A stretch of DNA of 64,000 nt. It comes from RYN-230 sp963717125. Lineage in GTDB: Bacteria; Actinomycetota; Actinomycetes; Streptosporangiales; Streptosporangiaceae. The stretch lies in assembly GCA_963717125.1 (NCBI GenBank), contig CAVQVG010000015.1:124001-188000 (forward strand), in the 5' to 3' direction. Made by a program: the position numbers and the translations under genes. The notes under the pieces are model-generated. The model was not told the origin of the DNA. It saw nothing but the letters and a program-made list of their open reading frames with translations, and searched no databases. Shown in pieces: positions 24,413 through 32,546 of this stretch (positions are counted from its first letter, which is position 1; every line of letters starts with the position of its first letter).

Positions 24413-25531
24413 GTGAGCACCTACGACCACTACGCCACCCCGGTCGAACCCGGCACCTGGGACGTGCCCGCCGCCGGGACCACCAAGTTCAGCTGGGAGT
24501 ACGACGACGGCCGGAGCCGCCTGCTGGACCTGTACCAGCGCGGCAAGGACAAGCAGTGGGACGCGGCCAAGCGGATCGACTGGGATCTGCCGGTGGACCC
24601 GACCAACGTGATGGCGACGCCGGATGACTTCGTCCCGATCTACGGATCGCGACAGTGGGACGTGCTCAACGAGGCCGAGCGCCAGGAACTCGGCCATCAC
24701 CTGGGCGCCTGGCTGTTCAGCCAGTTCCTGCACGGCGAGCAGGGCGCCCTGACGGTGGCGGCCAGGATCGTCGAGTCGGTGCCGGACATGGACTCGAAGT
24801 TCTACGCCGCCACCCAGACCATGGACGAGGCCCGGCACGTGGAGCTGTACTCCCGGTTCATGCGGGAGAAGGTCGGGCTGTACTATCCGGTCAACCCGGA
24901 CCTGGCCAAGCTGCTGGCCGACGCGCTGAGTGACTCCCGCTGGGACATGCCCTACCTGGGCATGCAGGTGCTCATCGAGGGGCTGGCCCTGGCCGCGTTC
25001 GGCGTGCACCGCGACATCGCCGCCAACCCGCTGGTCAAGCAACTGCTCGCGTACGTGATGCAGGACGAGGCCCGGCACGTGGCGTTCGGCCGGCTCGCGC
25101 TGCGCGACTACTACGCCGGGCTGACCGAGGCCGAGCGGGCCGACCGCGAGGAGTTCGTAGTCGAGGGCTGCTATCTGATGCGCAACCGGTTCCGCGCCCA
25201 GGAGGTCTGGGAGCGGCTGGGCTACGACGTGGCCGAGTGCCTGGAGTTCACCGAGCACTCCCCGGTCCAGCAGGCGTTCCGCACCCTGCTGTTCAGCCGG
25301 ATCGTGCCGTGCGTGAAGGACATCGGGCTGTGGGGCCCGAAGGTCCAGCACGCGTACGCCGACCTGGGCGTGCTGGACGCGGCCAAGACCGACCTCGACG
25401 TGCTGATGCGCGACGACGAGGACATCGCGGACCGGATCGACCGGCAGAAGGCGGACGACGCGCGGTACGCGGCCGAACTGGCCGGCCGCCAGGCCGAGGT
25501 GACCGCCGCAGTGGCCGACGGCGCCAGCTGA
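24413..25531 (+). CDS. ferritin-like diiron protein (R2-like fold)
   Basis: The 372-aa cytosolic helical protein carries the two-half diiron ligand pattern of ferritin-like/R2-like oxidases: a Glu in FLHGEQGAL, ExxH in MDEARHVELYSR, then a Glu in VLIEGLALAAFG and ExxH in MQDEARHVAFGR. It therefore probably binds a dinuclear iron or manganese centre and may be an oxygenase; the substrate is unknown. The GTG start has GGAGG 5 nt upstream. It has its own promoter region with a palindrome and ends at a strong hairpin terminator, so it is monocistronic. Confidence 0.85.
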   Translation: MSTYDHYATPVEPGTWDVPAAGTTKFSWEYDDGRSRLLDLYQRGKDKQWDAAKRIDWDLPVDPTNVMATPDDFVPIYGSRQWDVLNEAERQELGHHLGAWLFSQFLHGEQGALTVAARIVESVPDMDSKFYAATQTMDEARHVELYSRFMREKVGLYYPVNPDLAKLLADALSDSRWDMPYLGMQVLIEGLALAAFGVHRDIAANPLVKQLLAYVMQDEARHVAFGRLALRDYYAGLTEAERADREEFVVEGCYLMRNRFRAQEVWERLGYDVAECLEFTEHSPVQQAFRTLLFSRIVPCVKDIGLWGPKVQHAYADLGVLDAAKTDLDVLMRDDEDIADRIDRQKADDARYAAELAGRQAEVTAAVADGAS

Positions 25532-25546
25532 GGTTGCCAAGTCGTT

Positions 25547-25592
25547 AGCGCGGTGCATCGTGCCTCGCCGGTGAGGCACGATGCACCGCGCT
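25547..25592. terminator. perfect 20-bp hairpin between convergent genes
   Basis: Left arm 25547-25566 (AGCGCGGTGCATCGTGCCTC) and right arm 25573-25592 are exact reverse complements around a GCCGGT loop. It lies 16 bp after the ferritin-like gene and 15 bp before the end of the opposing pseudogene, so it can serve both directions. No U-tract follows. Confidence 0.9.
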
Positions 25593-25606
25593 GCTGATTT
25601 CTTGAG

Positions 25607-25810
25607 TTACCAGCAGACGGCCGGGGACGCCGGGCCGGCCGGACCAGCGTCCAGTCCAGGCGGCCGGCCCGGATCACCTCCTCCATGGCCCGCACGCCGG
25701 CGAACGGCTTGGCGAAGATGCGCGGCAGGATCAGCTTGACCAGCCCGCGCCGCCCAGTTCAGCACGTGCCCGCCGATCCCGCCGGTGGCGCCCAGGATGG
25801 CCAGCCGCAT
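25607..25810 (-). pseudogene. NAD(P)-binding (NmrA/SDR-like) protein, internal deletion and frameshift
   Basis: The minus strand starts with MRLAILGATGGIGGHVLNWA, a Rossmann nucleotide-binding start. Immediately afterwards the matching frame changes and continues LVKLILPRIFAKPFAGVRAMEEVIRAGRLDWTLVRPA, which is the middle and end of the same atypical SDR family. About 60-100 residues that should lie between these parts are missing, and the C-terminus after LVRPA is lost. The gene is clearly dead. It lies next to a truncated MFS gene, in a small zone of decay. Confidence 0.75.
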
Positions 25811-25851
25811 GGGGGCGTTCTCCGGGTAGCTGGCCGGCTGGTCGGCCGCGG

Positions 25852-26973
25852 TCATGCCGCCGCTCCCGGGCTGGCTGGGGCCAGCGCCCGGTCCCCGTCC
25901 GGTTCCTGGGCCGGCTCCGGCGCGTGCTTGCCCGCCCCGGCCGGTATCGCGAACATCAGCAGGAAGCTGAGCACGAACACGCCGACCTGGAACCACAGCG
26001 TGCGTACCAGCGAGCTGGCGAAGTCGGCGCGCAGCGCGGTCCCGCCCGCGCTGGCCAGCACGGGGTGCGCGGCGGCGGGCAGCACCTGGCCGTGGGCCGG
26101 CTGGCACACCGCCGGGGTGACCGTCGGGTCGGTGGCCACCAGCCGGGCGTGCAGGCAGGCACCGAACCGGTTGACGATGGGCCCGGTGTACTGGGCCGGC
26201 ACGCCCGCCGCGGCCAGCCCGCCGCGCAGTTGCGGGGCGACCGTGCGGGCCGCCGCCGCGGACTGGCTGCCCAGCAGCGCGAAGAAGATCACGCCGATCA
26301 GCGCGATGCCGATCGAGTTGCCGAGCTGCAGACCGGTGTTGAACACGCCGGACGCCGAGCCCGCCTCCCGCTGCGGCACGTGGGCCAGCACGATGTCGGC
26401 CAGCGGCGCGATCACCGCGCCCAGGCCGAGGCCCGCGGCGGCCAGCCCGGGCACCAGGTCCCAGGTGGTCACGGCCCCGCCGTAGTGGTGCACGGTGCCG
26501 ATCAGGGTGGCCATCCCGGCCGCGGTGAACAGCGCGCCGGTCATGGTGACGCCGCGGCCGAACTTGGGCGCCAGCCGCGCCGCCGCCCCGGCGGACACCA
26601 GCACGCCGGCCGAGAACGGCAGGAAGGTCAGCCCGGCGTGCAGCGGCGTGAAGCCGAGGCCGAGCTGGAGGAACAGGGTGAGCACCAGGCCGAACGAGGC
26701 GATGCCGAGGAAGAACGTCAGGGCCACGGTCATCCCGGCGCTGAACGCCCGGTCACGGAACAGGCTGAGCGGGACCAGCGGGGAGCCGTCCCGGCGGGCC
26801 TTGATCCGCTCGTAGCCGACGAAGGCGGCGAACACCGGCAGCGACAGGGCCATGGACACGAACGTCCAGGTTGGCCAGCCGAACTGGCGGCCCTGCACCA
26901 GCGGGTAGAGCAGGCCGTTCGCCGCCAGCGACCCGGAGCGGGCCCAGCTGGCCACCGCGTTCGCCGCGGCCAT
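25852..26973 (-). pseudogene. DHA2/EmrB-type MFS drug exporter, 5' half missing
   Basis: The surviving part matches the second half of a 14-helix proton-driven drug exporter: GLLYPLVQGRQFGWPTWTFV, RRDGSPLVPLSLFRDRAFSAG, FTPLHAGLTFLPFSAGVLVSAG, LADIVLAHVPQREAGSASGVFNTGLQLGNS and a final helix FQVGVFVLSFLLMFA. The first ~6 helices are absent. The apparent N-terminus (MAAANAVASWARSGS) is the antisense of the neighbouring MarR coding region, so the real MFS sequence stops near 26910-26930. A deletion seems to have joined this gene to the MarR gene. Function is unlikely. Confidence 0.75.
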
Positions 26974-26992
26974 CCGCCGGACCGGTTCGCTG

Positions 26993-27406
26993 ATGCAGTT
27001 GATGAATCAGGCCGCGGCCGACCGGATCGGCATCAACTCGACGGACCTGAATTGCCTGAACATCCTCAGCTTCCGCGGCCAGCTGACGGCCGGCGAACTG
27101 GCCCGGGAGACCGGCCTGACCACCGCGTCGATCACCGGGGTGGTGGACCGGCTGGAAGAGGCGGGCTTCGTCCGCCGGGAGCGGGACCCGCGGGACCGCC
27201 GCCGGGTGGTCATCCGGCTGGTGCTGGAGCGCGCCATACGGGACGTGGCCTCGGTGTTCCTGCCCATGGTGCGGGACTGGGGCGAGATGGCCGCGCGGTA
27301 CAGCGACGACGAGCTGCGGGTGATCGTGGACTTCTATGACGAGATGCAGCAGGTGCTGCGCAGGCACCTGACCCGGCTCCGCGAGGGGGCCCGGGCGCCA
27401 CGCTGA
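26993..27406 (+). CDS. MarR-family transcriptional regulator, start region lost
   Basis: The 137 codons encode a winged-helix MarR protein: AAADRIGINSTDLNCLNIL, ELARETGLTTASITGVVDRLEEAGFVRRERDPRDRRRVVIRL, and a C-terminal dimerisation helix. Upstream in frame, from 26909, the DNA still reads as MarR N-terminus (SDPERAQLATAFAAAIRRTGSLMQLMNQ), but there is no start codon before the in-frame TAG at 26906. Translation could only begin at internal ATGs (26993 or 27002), losing the first dimerisation helix. With the divergent MFS gene also truncated at this point, I infer a deletion across their shared promoter. Activity is doubtful. Confidence 0.7.
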   Translation: MQLMNQAAADRIGINSTDLNCLNILSFRGQLTAGELARETGLTTASITGVVDRLEEAGFVRRERDPRDRRRVVIRLVLERAIRDVASVFLPMVRDWGEMAARYSDDELRVIVDFYDEMQQVLRRHLTRLREGARAPR

Positions 27407-27422
27407 CCGGGAGCGCCCCCGG

Positions 27423-27486
27423 CCTGCGCGTGCGCGCCGGTCAGCGCGTGCGCGCCGGCCTGCGCGTGCGCCCCGGTCAGCGCGTC
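27423..27486. repeat. 18-bp tandem repeat between MarR and oxidoreductase genes
   Basis: Three and a half units resembling (CC/TC)(T/A)GCGCGTGCGCGCCGG fill the gap between the convergent genes and run into the last codons of the oxidoreductase gene, so that gene's tail is made of repeat sequence. Confidence 0.75.
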
Positions 27487-28946
27487 AGCCCGGCCCGCAG
27501 GTCGGCCAGCGCGGCGCGGGCCGCCCCCGCCCCGCACATGCCGTGCACGCCGCCGCCCGGCGGGGTGGACGCGGAGCACAGGTAGACGCCGGGCAGCCCG
27601 GTCCGGTACGGGTTCCACCGCACCGGCCAGGGCCACGGCGGCCCAGACCAGGGTGGCAGCGGGCCGAGCAGCGTCTGGCGCAGCGTCCCGGCCCCGCTGT
27701 TGATGTCCCCGCCCACGTAGTTCGGGTTGTCCTGCTCCAGGTCGGTCGCGGTGCGCACGGACCGGGCCAGGATCAGGTCGCGGAACCCGGGGGCGAACCG
27801 TTCGATCTGCGCCTCGATCCGGCCGGATGCGTCGGCCGGGCAGCCCGCGGGCACGTGGCAGTACCCCCACAGCGTGTGCTGGCCGGCCGGGGCCCGGCTG
27901 GGGTCCACCACACCCGGCTGGGCGACGAGGCAGTACGGGCGTTCCGGCAGCCGCCCGGCGGTCACCTCCGCCTCGCTCCTGGCCACCTCGGCCAGCGTGC
28001 CGCCCAGGTGCACGGTGCCCGCCTCCCGGCAGGCCGCCGCGGCCCACGGCACCGGCCCGCTGAGCGCCCAGTCCACCTTGCACACTCCCGGCCCGTAGCG
28101 GTACCGGCGCAGCGCCCGGCGCTGCCGGGCGGGCAGCCAGCCGCCGGCCAGCCGCAGCAACTGGCGCGGCGTGACGTCGAGCAGCACCGCCCGGGCCCGC
28201 GGCAGGCTGTCCAGCGACGTTACCCACCGCCCTGTCTCCAGCTCTCCGCCCAGCGCGGCGAGCTCGGCGAGCAGCGCCTCGGTGATCCGCCCGCTGCCGC
28301 CCGCCACCACCGGCCAGCCCACCGTGTGCGCTGTCATCATCAGGATCAGACTGAACGCCCCCGTCCCCGGGCTGGTAAGCGGCAGCATCGAGTGTGCGGC
28401 CGCGCCCGCCAGCAGGGCCCGGCCAGCCTCGGTGCGCAGCCGCCGGGCCAGCAGGCTGGCGGGCAGCAACCCAGCCGCGCCGAACCGGCCCAGGGCCAGC
28501 GGATGGGCCGGGACCGAGCTGAACGGGGCCAGCACGTCGGGCAGGATCAGCCCGGCATCGCGCACCAGCGGGCCGAGCAGCCGCCGGTAGCCGGCGGCGT
28601 CGGCGCCGAGGCTGCGCGCCGTCTCCTCGACCGACCCGGACAGCGCGGCCGCCTGCCCGCCGTCCAGCGGATGGGCGAACGCGACCTTGGGAGTGCACAG
28701 GGTGACGCCGTGGGCGGACAAGCTGGTGCCGCGGAAGAATGGGGACGAGGCGGCCAGCGGATGCACCGCCGAGCAGATGTCGTGCTGGAACCCGGGCCGC
28801 GTCAGCTCCGCGGTGCGGCAGCCGCCACCCGGGGTGCCCGCACCCTCGATGACCCGTACCGCCAGGCCCGCCCGGGCCATGGTCAGCGCCGCGGCCAGGC
28901 CGTTCGGCCCGGAACCGACCACGATCACGTCGGCGGCCCCGGTCAT
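27477..28946 (-). CDS. phytoene desaturase-like NAD(P)/FAD-dependent oxidoreductase
   Basis: The 489-aa protein has an N-terminal FAD-binding Rossmann motif (VIVVGSGPNGLAAALTMARAG, then VIEGAGTPGGGCRT) and the C-terminal flavin motif GVYLCSASTPPGGGVHGMCGAGAAR typical of the CrtI/PYROXD2 group. No carotenoid genes are adjacent, so the substrate is unknown; these proteins are often misnamed desaturases. The start ATG at 28946 is close to the motif, as in the family. It is divergent from the HD-domain gene. Confidence 0.85.
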   Translation of the reverse strand: MTGAADVIVVGSGPNGLAAALTMARAGLAVRVIEGAGTPGGGCRTAELTRPGFQHDICSAVHPLAASSPFFRGTSLSAHGVTLCTPKVAFAHPLDGGQAAALSGSVEETARSLGADAAGYRRLLGPLVRDAGLILPDVLAPFSSVPAHPLALGRFGAAGLLPASLLARRLRTEAGRALLAGAAAHSMLPLTSPGTGAFSLILMMTAHTVGWPVVAGGSGRITEALLAELAALGGELETGRWVTSLDSLPRARAVLLDVTPRQLLRLAGGWLPARQRRALRRYRYGPGVCKVDWALSGPVPWAAAACREAGTVHLGGTLAEVARSEAEVTAGRLPERPYCLVAQPGVVDPSRAPAGQHTLWGYCHVPAGCPADASGRIEAQIERFAPGFRDLILARSVRTATDLEQDNPNYVGGDINSGAGTLRQTLLGPLPPWSGPPWPWPVRWNPYRTGLPGVYLCSASTPPGGGVHGMCGAGAARAALADLRAGLTR

Positions 28947-29068
28947 GGCCCTGATTATCCCGCGGCCAGGCGGGCAGCGGACGGCGCCCCTGGCCCGGGG
29001 GGGTGAGGAACCAGAGGCGCCGTGGCCAGGCCGGCTGCTGGGGCGCCCGCACGGTGCTGCTGAGGTGA

Positions 29069-29104
29069 CTCGCCCTGGCCAGACGATGACCCGGCCAGGG
29101 CGAG
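29069..29104. promoter_or_regulatory. 12-bp-arm inverted repeat between divergent genes
   Basis: CTCGCCCTGGCC (29069-29080) and GGCCAGGGCGAG (29093-29104) are exact reverse complements separated by 12 bp. The element lies between the divergent oxidoreductase and HD genes, so termination is not expected there. A regulator site or a folded leader is possible. Confidence 0.5.
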
Positions 29105-29213
29105 CCTGATGAGCCGGTCCCCCGTATCATCGTTGGGTCCCCCAGGACATGATCGCACGTCAGGGCGCCGGTGCCGGGTTGGGGGTGCGGCGAGCCGGCC
29201 ATGGATGGGAACA

Positions 29214-29801
29214 ATGCGACCCTTGGACAGTCAGCTGCGGTTCCTGCTCGAAGCGGACCAGCTCAAAGGCGTGCTCCGGCAGAGCCGGATCATCGACGGC
29301 AGCAGGCGGGAAAACTCCGCGGAGCACTCCTGGCACCTGGCGCTGATGAGCCTGGTGCTGGGCGAGTACGCGCCGGCCGGCACCGACCTCAGCCGGGTGA
29401 CCGCCATGACGGTCCTGCACGACCTGGTGGAGATAGACGCGGGCGACCTGTTCGCCTATGCCGGTGCGCCGGCTCAGGCCCGCCAGGAGGAAGCCGAGCG
29501 CGCCGCGGCCGACCGGTTGTTCGCGCTGCTGCCGGCCGGCCAGGCGGCCACGTTCCGCGCGCTGTGGGATGAGTTCGAGGAGCGGCGCACGCCGGAGGCG
29601 AAGTTCGCCCGGGCGCTCGACCGGCTTCAGCCGATGCTGGCCAACTTCGAGCTCGGCGGGGGCACCTGGACCCAGCACGGGGTCACGGCCGGCCAGGTGC
29701 TGGCCAAGGTGACGCTGATCGAGGACGGCTCCGCCGCGCTCGGCGCGTTCGCCCGGGAGCTGGTCGCCGCCGCCGTCAGCCGCGGTTTCCTGGCGGGCTA
29801 G
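29214..29801 (+). CDS. HD domain protein (YfbR-like 5'-nucleotidase family)
   Basis: HD-domain phosphohydrolases of this type (HD_3) remove phosphate from nucleotides using a metal bound by His/Asp residues. The 195-aa product shows RRENSAEHSWHLALMSLVLGEYA (first His), VLHDLVEIDAGD (HD motif) and FELGGGTWTQHGVT near the end. I prefer the ATG at 29214, preceded by GGATGG at 5 nt, but an in-frame ATG at 29205 is possible. The substrate is inferred from family membership only. Confidence 0.82.
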   Translation: MRPLDSQLRFLLEADQLKGVLRQSRIIDGSRRENSAEHSWHLALMSLVLGEYAPAGTDLSRVTAMTVLHDLVEIDAGDLFAYAGAPAQARQEEAERAAADRLFALLPAGQAATFRALWDEFEERRTPEAKFARALDRLQPMLANFELGGGTWTQHGVTAGQVLAKVTLIEDGSAALGAFARELVAAAVSRGFLAG

Positions 29802-29826
29802 TTTCCTCGCTCCTTAGCGGCGCTGG

Positions 29827-29883
29827 GTTAGCAGCACTGGGTTAGCAGCACTGGGTTAGCAGCACTGGGGTTAGCAGCACTGG
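29827..29883. repeat. 14-bp tandem repeat duplicating a gene's terminal codons and stop
   Basis: GTTAGCAGCACTGG occurs at 29827, 29841, 29855 and 29870 (the last after one extra G). On the minus strand each unit reads CAGTGCTGCTAA, i.e. Gln-Cys-Cys-stop, the last three codons and stop of the glycosyltransferase gene, whose own stop is at 29871-29873. The downstream copies are non-coding echoes. Confidence 0.9.
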
Positions 29884-31211
29884 GCCGCCGTCCCCTCGCG
29901 GCCGCCGGCGGCGCGCTCGATCAGGTCCGCGGCCCGGCGCAGGCCCTGCCGGGCCTGGATCTGGGCGGCGCCGGTGGCCAGCCGGTCCCGCAGGGCGCGG
30001 TCGCCGAGCAGCCGGCGGAGCGCGCCGTGCAGCTCGGCGTCGGTGAACCGGTAGGTATCCAGCCGGACGCCCAGCCCCAGCTCCGCCACCCGCTGCGCGT
30101 TGTCGTGCTGGTCCCAGAACAGCGGCAGCACGATCATCGGCTTGCCGAAGTGCAGGCACTCCGTGGTGGTGTTGTTCCCGCCGTGCGTGATGACCAGGTC
30201 CGCCTGCGGGATGACCGAGGTCTGCGGCAGGAACTCGGCGCCAGCCATGTTCGGGGCCAGCTCCAGCTCGGCGTGCAGCGGGCCCATGGAGACGATGTAC
30301 CGGTACGGGGTGGCGGCGAGGCCGTCGATCAGCCGCCGCATCAGCGGCACGTCGGCCGAGCCGAGCGAGCCCAGCGAGAAGTAGATCAGCGCCCCGTCCT
30401 GGGCGGCCAGCGGGGCGGGCACGGTGTACTGCTCGTCAGTCTCCCGGACCGAGGAGTCCAGCCGCTGCCAGCCCGGGCCGAGTGGCCTGGCCCGCGGGTA
30501 GTCGGCCAGTTCCGGGTAGACGTACAGGTTGGCGTGGCCAGGGTGGATGAACTCCAGGTCCGGCAGTGGCGGCGCGCCCTGGCTGGTCACCCAGCCGTTG
30601 AACTCGGTCCACAGCGCCCGGTGCACCCGGTCGTACTCGGCCCGGAATGCTGCCCACCCGGCCTGGTCCGCGACGGGGTACCCGGAGAACGCCGGGGGCA
30701 GCCCGGGGTCGGCGATCTCCAGTGGGTTGCAGGACACGATCCGGACGAACGGCGCCCCTGCGGTGAGCAGCGCCGGGAAGCAGATCACGTTGTCCTCGAC
30801 GATCACGTCCGGCCGGGTCCGGGCCACGATCGCGGCCAGCTGGTCCTGGCAGTACCGCGCGCCGCCGATCAGCTCTTCCCACACTGGCTTGATCCAGGTT
30901 TCCAGCTGCCCGATCGTGGGCTTGCGGAACTCCGGCGCGGTGCTGGCGATGAAGTCCTTCCAGAACTGGCCCGCGTCCTGCGCTCCGTCACCCTGCTCGC
31001 CCTGCTCGCCGGCGGCCGGAGCAGGGGAGGACAGGTCGACCAGGTCCTCCTCGAAGCCGAGCGGCTGCAGGCGGCCCTTCCAGGACGCCTCGGCGGCGAA
31101 CACCACCCGGTGCCCACGGCGGCGGAGCACGTCCCCGATGCCAATGCAGTTGTTCGTGGGGCCGTACGCGCTCTCCGGCATGAACAGGACGGTCAGCGGC
31201 CTCCCGGCCAT
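29871..31211 (-). CDS. family 1 (MGT/UGT-type) glycosyltransferase
   Basis: These cytosolic enzymes transfer a sugar from an activated nucleotide donor to small hydrophobic acceptors. The 446-aa protein has the GT-B fold pattern: an N-terminal acceptor half starting LTVLFMPESAYGPTNNCIGIGDVLRRRGH and a C-terminal donor half with IYFSLGSLGS, FLPQTSVIPQADLVITHGGNNTTTECLHFGKPMIVLPLFWDQHDNA (the HGG donor motif). GGAAGGAG precedes the ATG. It follows the small 31281-31616 gene and the ABC ATPase on the same strand, so the three may be one transcript. The acceptor is unknown. Confidence 0.87.
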   Translation of the reverse strand: MAGRPLTVLFMPESAYGPTNNCIGIGDVLRRRGHRVVFAAEASWKGRLQPLGFEEDLVDLSSPAPAAGEQGEQGDGAQDAGQFWKDFIASTAPEFRKPTIGQLETWIKPVWEELIGGARYCQDQLAAIVARTRPDVIVEDNVICFPALLTAGAPFVRIVSCNPLEIADPGLPPAFSGYPVADQAGWAAFRAEYDRVHRALWTEFNGWVTSQGAPPLPDLEFIHPGHANLYVYPELADYPRARPLGPGWQRLDSSVRETDEQYTVPAPLAAQDGALIYFSLGSLGSADVPLMRRLIDGLAATPYRYIVSMGPLHAELELAPNMAGAEFLPQTSVIPQADLVITHGGNNTTTECLHFGKPMIVLPLFWDQHDNAQRVAELGLGVRLDTYRFTDAELHGALRRLLGDRALRDRLATGAAQIQARQGLRRAADLIERAAGGREGTAAQCC

Positions 31212-31280
31212 GGCGGCTCCTTCCGGGCAACACTCACCGGAGCCACGAACCTAGCAGAACAGGTAGTCGCGACTGAGAGG

Positions 31281-31616
31281 CTAACCGAGCTGGGAGACGG
31301 CCCGGTCCACAGCGTCGTCGACCATGCTGACCGGCTCCGCGGCCTCGTCCGGCGGCCGGCCGCCGGGCCGGGCGGCGGGCCGCCGCTCGCCGTCCGGGCC
31401 GCCGTCGCTGGCTGGGTGCTCCACGAGGGCGAGCACCCGGCTGGCCATGAACCGGGCGGTGCGCACCACCGCACCGCCCCGGGTGACCTCCATGACTTCG
31501 ACCACGCCCCGCCCGGTGACCACCTCGACCCGGCGGCCGGCCTTGGTCGCGGTCACCTCATAGGTGCGCGCGGACCCGCCCGCGTCGATCACGATCTCGA
31601 CCCGGTCCCCTCTCAT
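31281..31616 (-). CDS. small actinobacterial protein of unknown function
   Basis: The 111-aa product is not one I can name. Residues 1-~65 form a compact beta-rich pattern (RVEIVIDAGGSARTYEVTATKAGRRVEVVTGRGVVEVMEVTRGG); the remainder is a Pro/Arg-rich linker followed by an acidic helix (AAEPVSMVDDAVDRAV). There is no signal peptide or membrane segment. It lies 33 bp after the ABC ATPase gene and 69 bp before the glycosyltransferase gene on the same strand. Confidence 0.65.
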   Translation of the reverse strand: MRGDRVEIVIDAGGSARTYEVTATKAGRRVEVVTGRGVVEVMEVTRGGAVVRTARFMASRVLALVEHPASDGGPDGERRPAARPGGRPPDEAAEPVSMVDDAVDRAVSQLG

Positions 31617-31649
31617 GCCAGCTCTGTACCCGTTACGGCCGGGATGACG

Positions 31650-32438
31650 CTACTGGGCCGCACGGGCCGACCAGCGCCCACCGTGCCGCTCCAGGATCAG
31701 CGGCAGGCCAAAGCACTTGGCCAGGTTGGGCTCGGTGAGCACCTCGTGGACCGGGCCCGCGGCCAGCACCGTGCCGCGGCGCAGCAGCATCACGTGGGTG
31801 AAGTCCTCGGGCACTTCCTCCACGTGGTGGGTGACCATCACCGTGGTCGGGGCCAGCGGATCGCGGGCCAGCAGGGAGATCCGGCGGAGCAGGTCCTCCC
31901 GGCCGCCCAGGTCCAGGCCGGCCGCGGGCTCGTCGAGGAGCAGCAGCTCGGGGTCGGGCATCAGGGCCCGCGCGATCTGCACCCGCTTGCGCTCGCCCTC
32001 GGACAGCGTGGTGAACCGGCGCCTGATCAGGTGCGCGCAGCCGAGCGCGTCGAGCAACTCGACGGCCCGGGTGACGTCGGAGGACTCGTAGTCCTCCTTC
32101 CACCGGCCGACGATCGCGTAGGACGCGGTGAGCACCAGGTCGATCACTTTCTCGCCGGGCGGCACCCGGTCGGCGACCGCGGCGCTGGCCAGCCCGATAC
32201 GCGGCCGCAGCTCGAACACGTCCGTCTCGCCGAGCCGGCTGCCCAGCAGCTCGGCACTGCCCTCGGAGGGAAACAGCTGGCACCCGGCCACTTGCAGCAG
32301 GGTGGTCTTCCCGGCGCCGTTGGGCCCGATCACGACCCACCGCTCGTCGTCGTAGACGGTCCAGTCCACGTCGCGTAGCAGCATCGACCCGCCGCGCCGG
32401 ACCCCGACACCGCGCAGCCGCACCACCTCGTCGGACAT
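31650..32438 (-). CDS. ABC transporter ATP-binding protein
   Basis: The 262-aa protein is a single nucleotide-binding domain: Walker A GPNGAGKTTLL, the signature LSEGERKRVQIARAL (a variant of LSGGQ), Walker B LLLLDEPAAGLD and the H-loop VTHHVEE. No permease gene is adjacent. Single ATPases of this type (YhcG/ModF-like) can act without a clear transporter, so the substrate is unknown. The ATG at 32438 is preceded by GGAAGGAG. It is divergent from serB. Confidence 0.88.
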   Translation of the reverse strand: MSDEVVRLRGVGVRRGGSMLLRDVDWTVYDDERWVVIGPNGAGKTTLLQVAGCQLFPSEGSAELLGSRLGETDVFELRPRIGLASAAVADRVPPGEKVIDLVLTASYAIVGRWKEDYESSDVTRAVELLDALGCAHLIRRRFTTLSEGERKRVQIARALMPDPELLLLDEPAAGLDLGGREDLLRRISLLARDPLAPTTVMVTHHVEEVPEDFTHVMLLRRGTVLAAGPVHEVLTEPNLAKCFGLPLILERHGGRWSARAAQ

Positions 32439-32546
32439 CCAGCTCCTTCCCGCAACCCACCGTGTCAGACCCGAACTTACGGCATGGCGGACCAGCCAGC
32501 CCACCGGTGCGCGCCGGCGGCCCGGCCCCGGTAGCGTTAAGCACCG

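Noticed and set aside
30027..32378. 783-codon plus-strand frame opposite the glycosyltransferase and ABC genes
   Set aside because: It spans three convincing minus-strand genes and their gaps and shows no motif.
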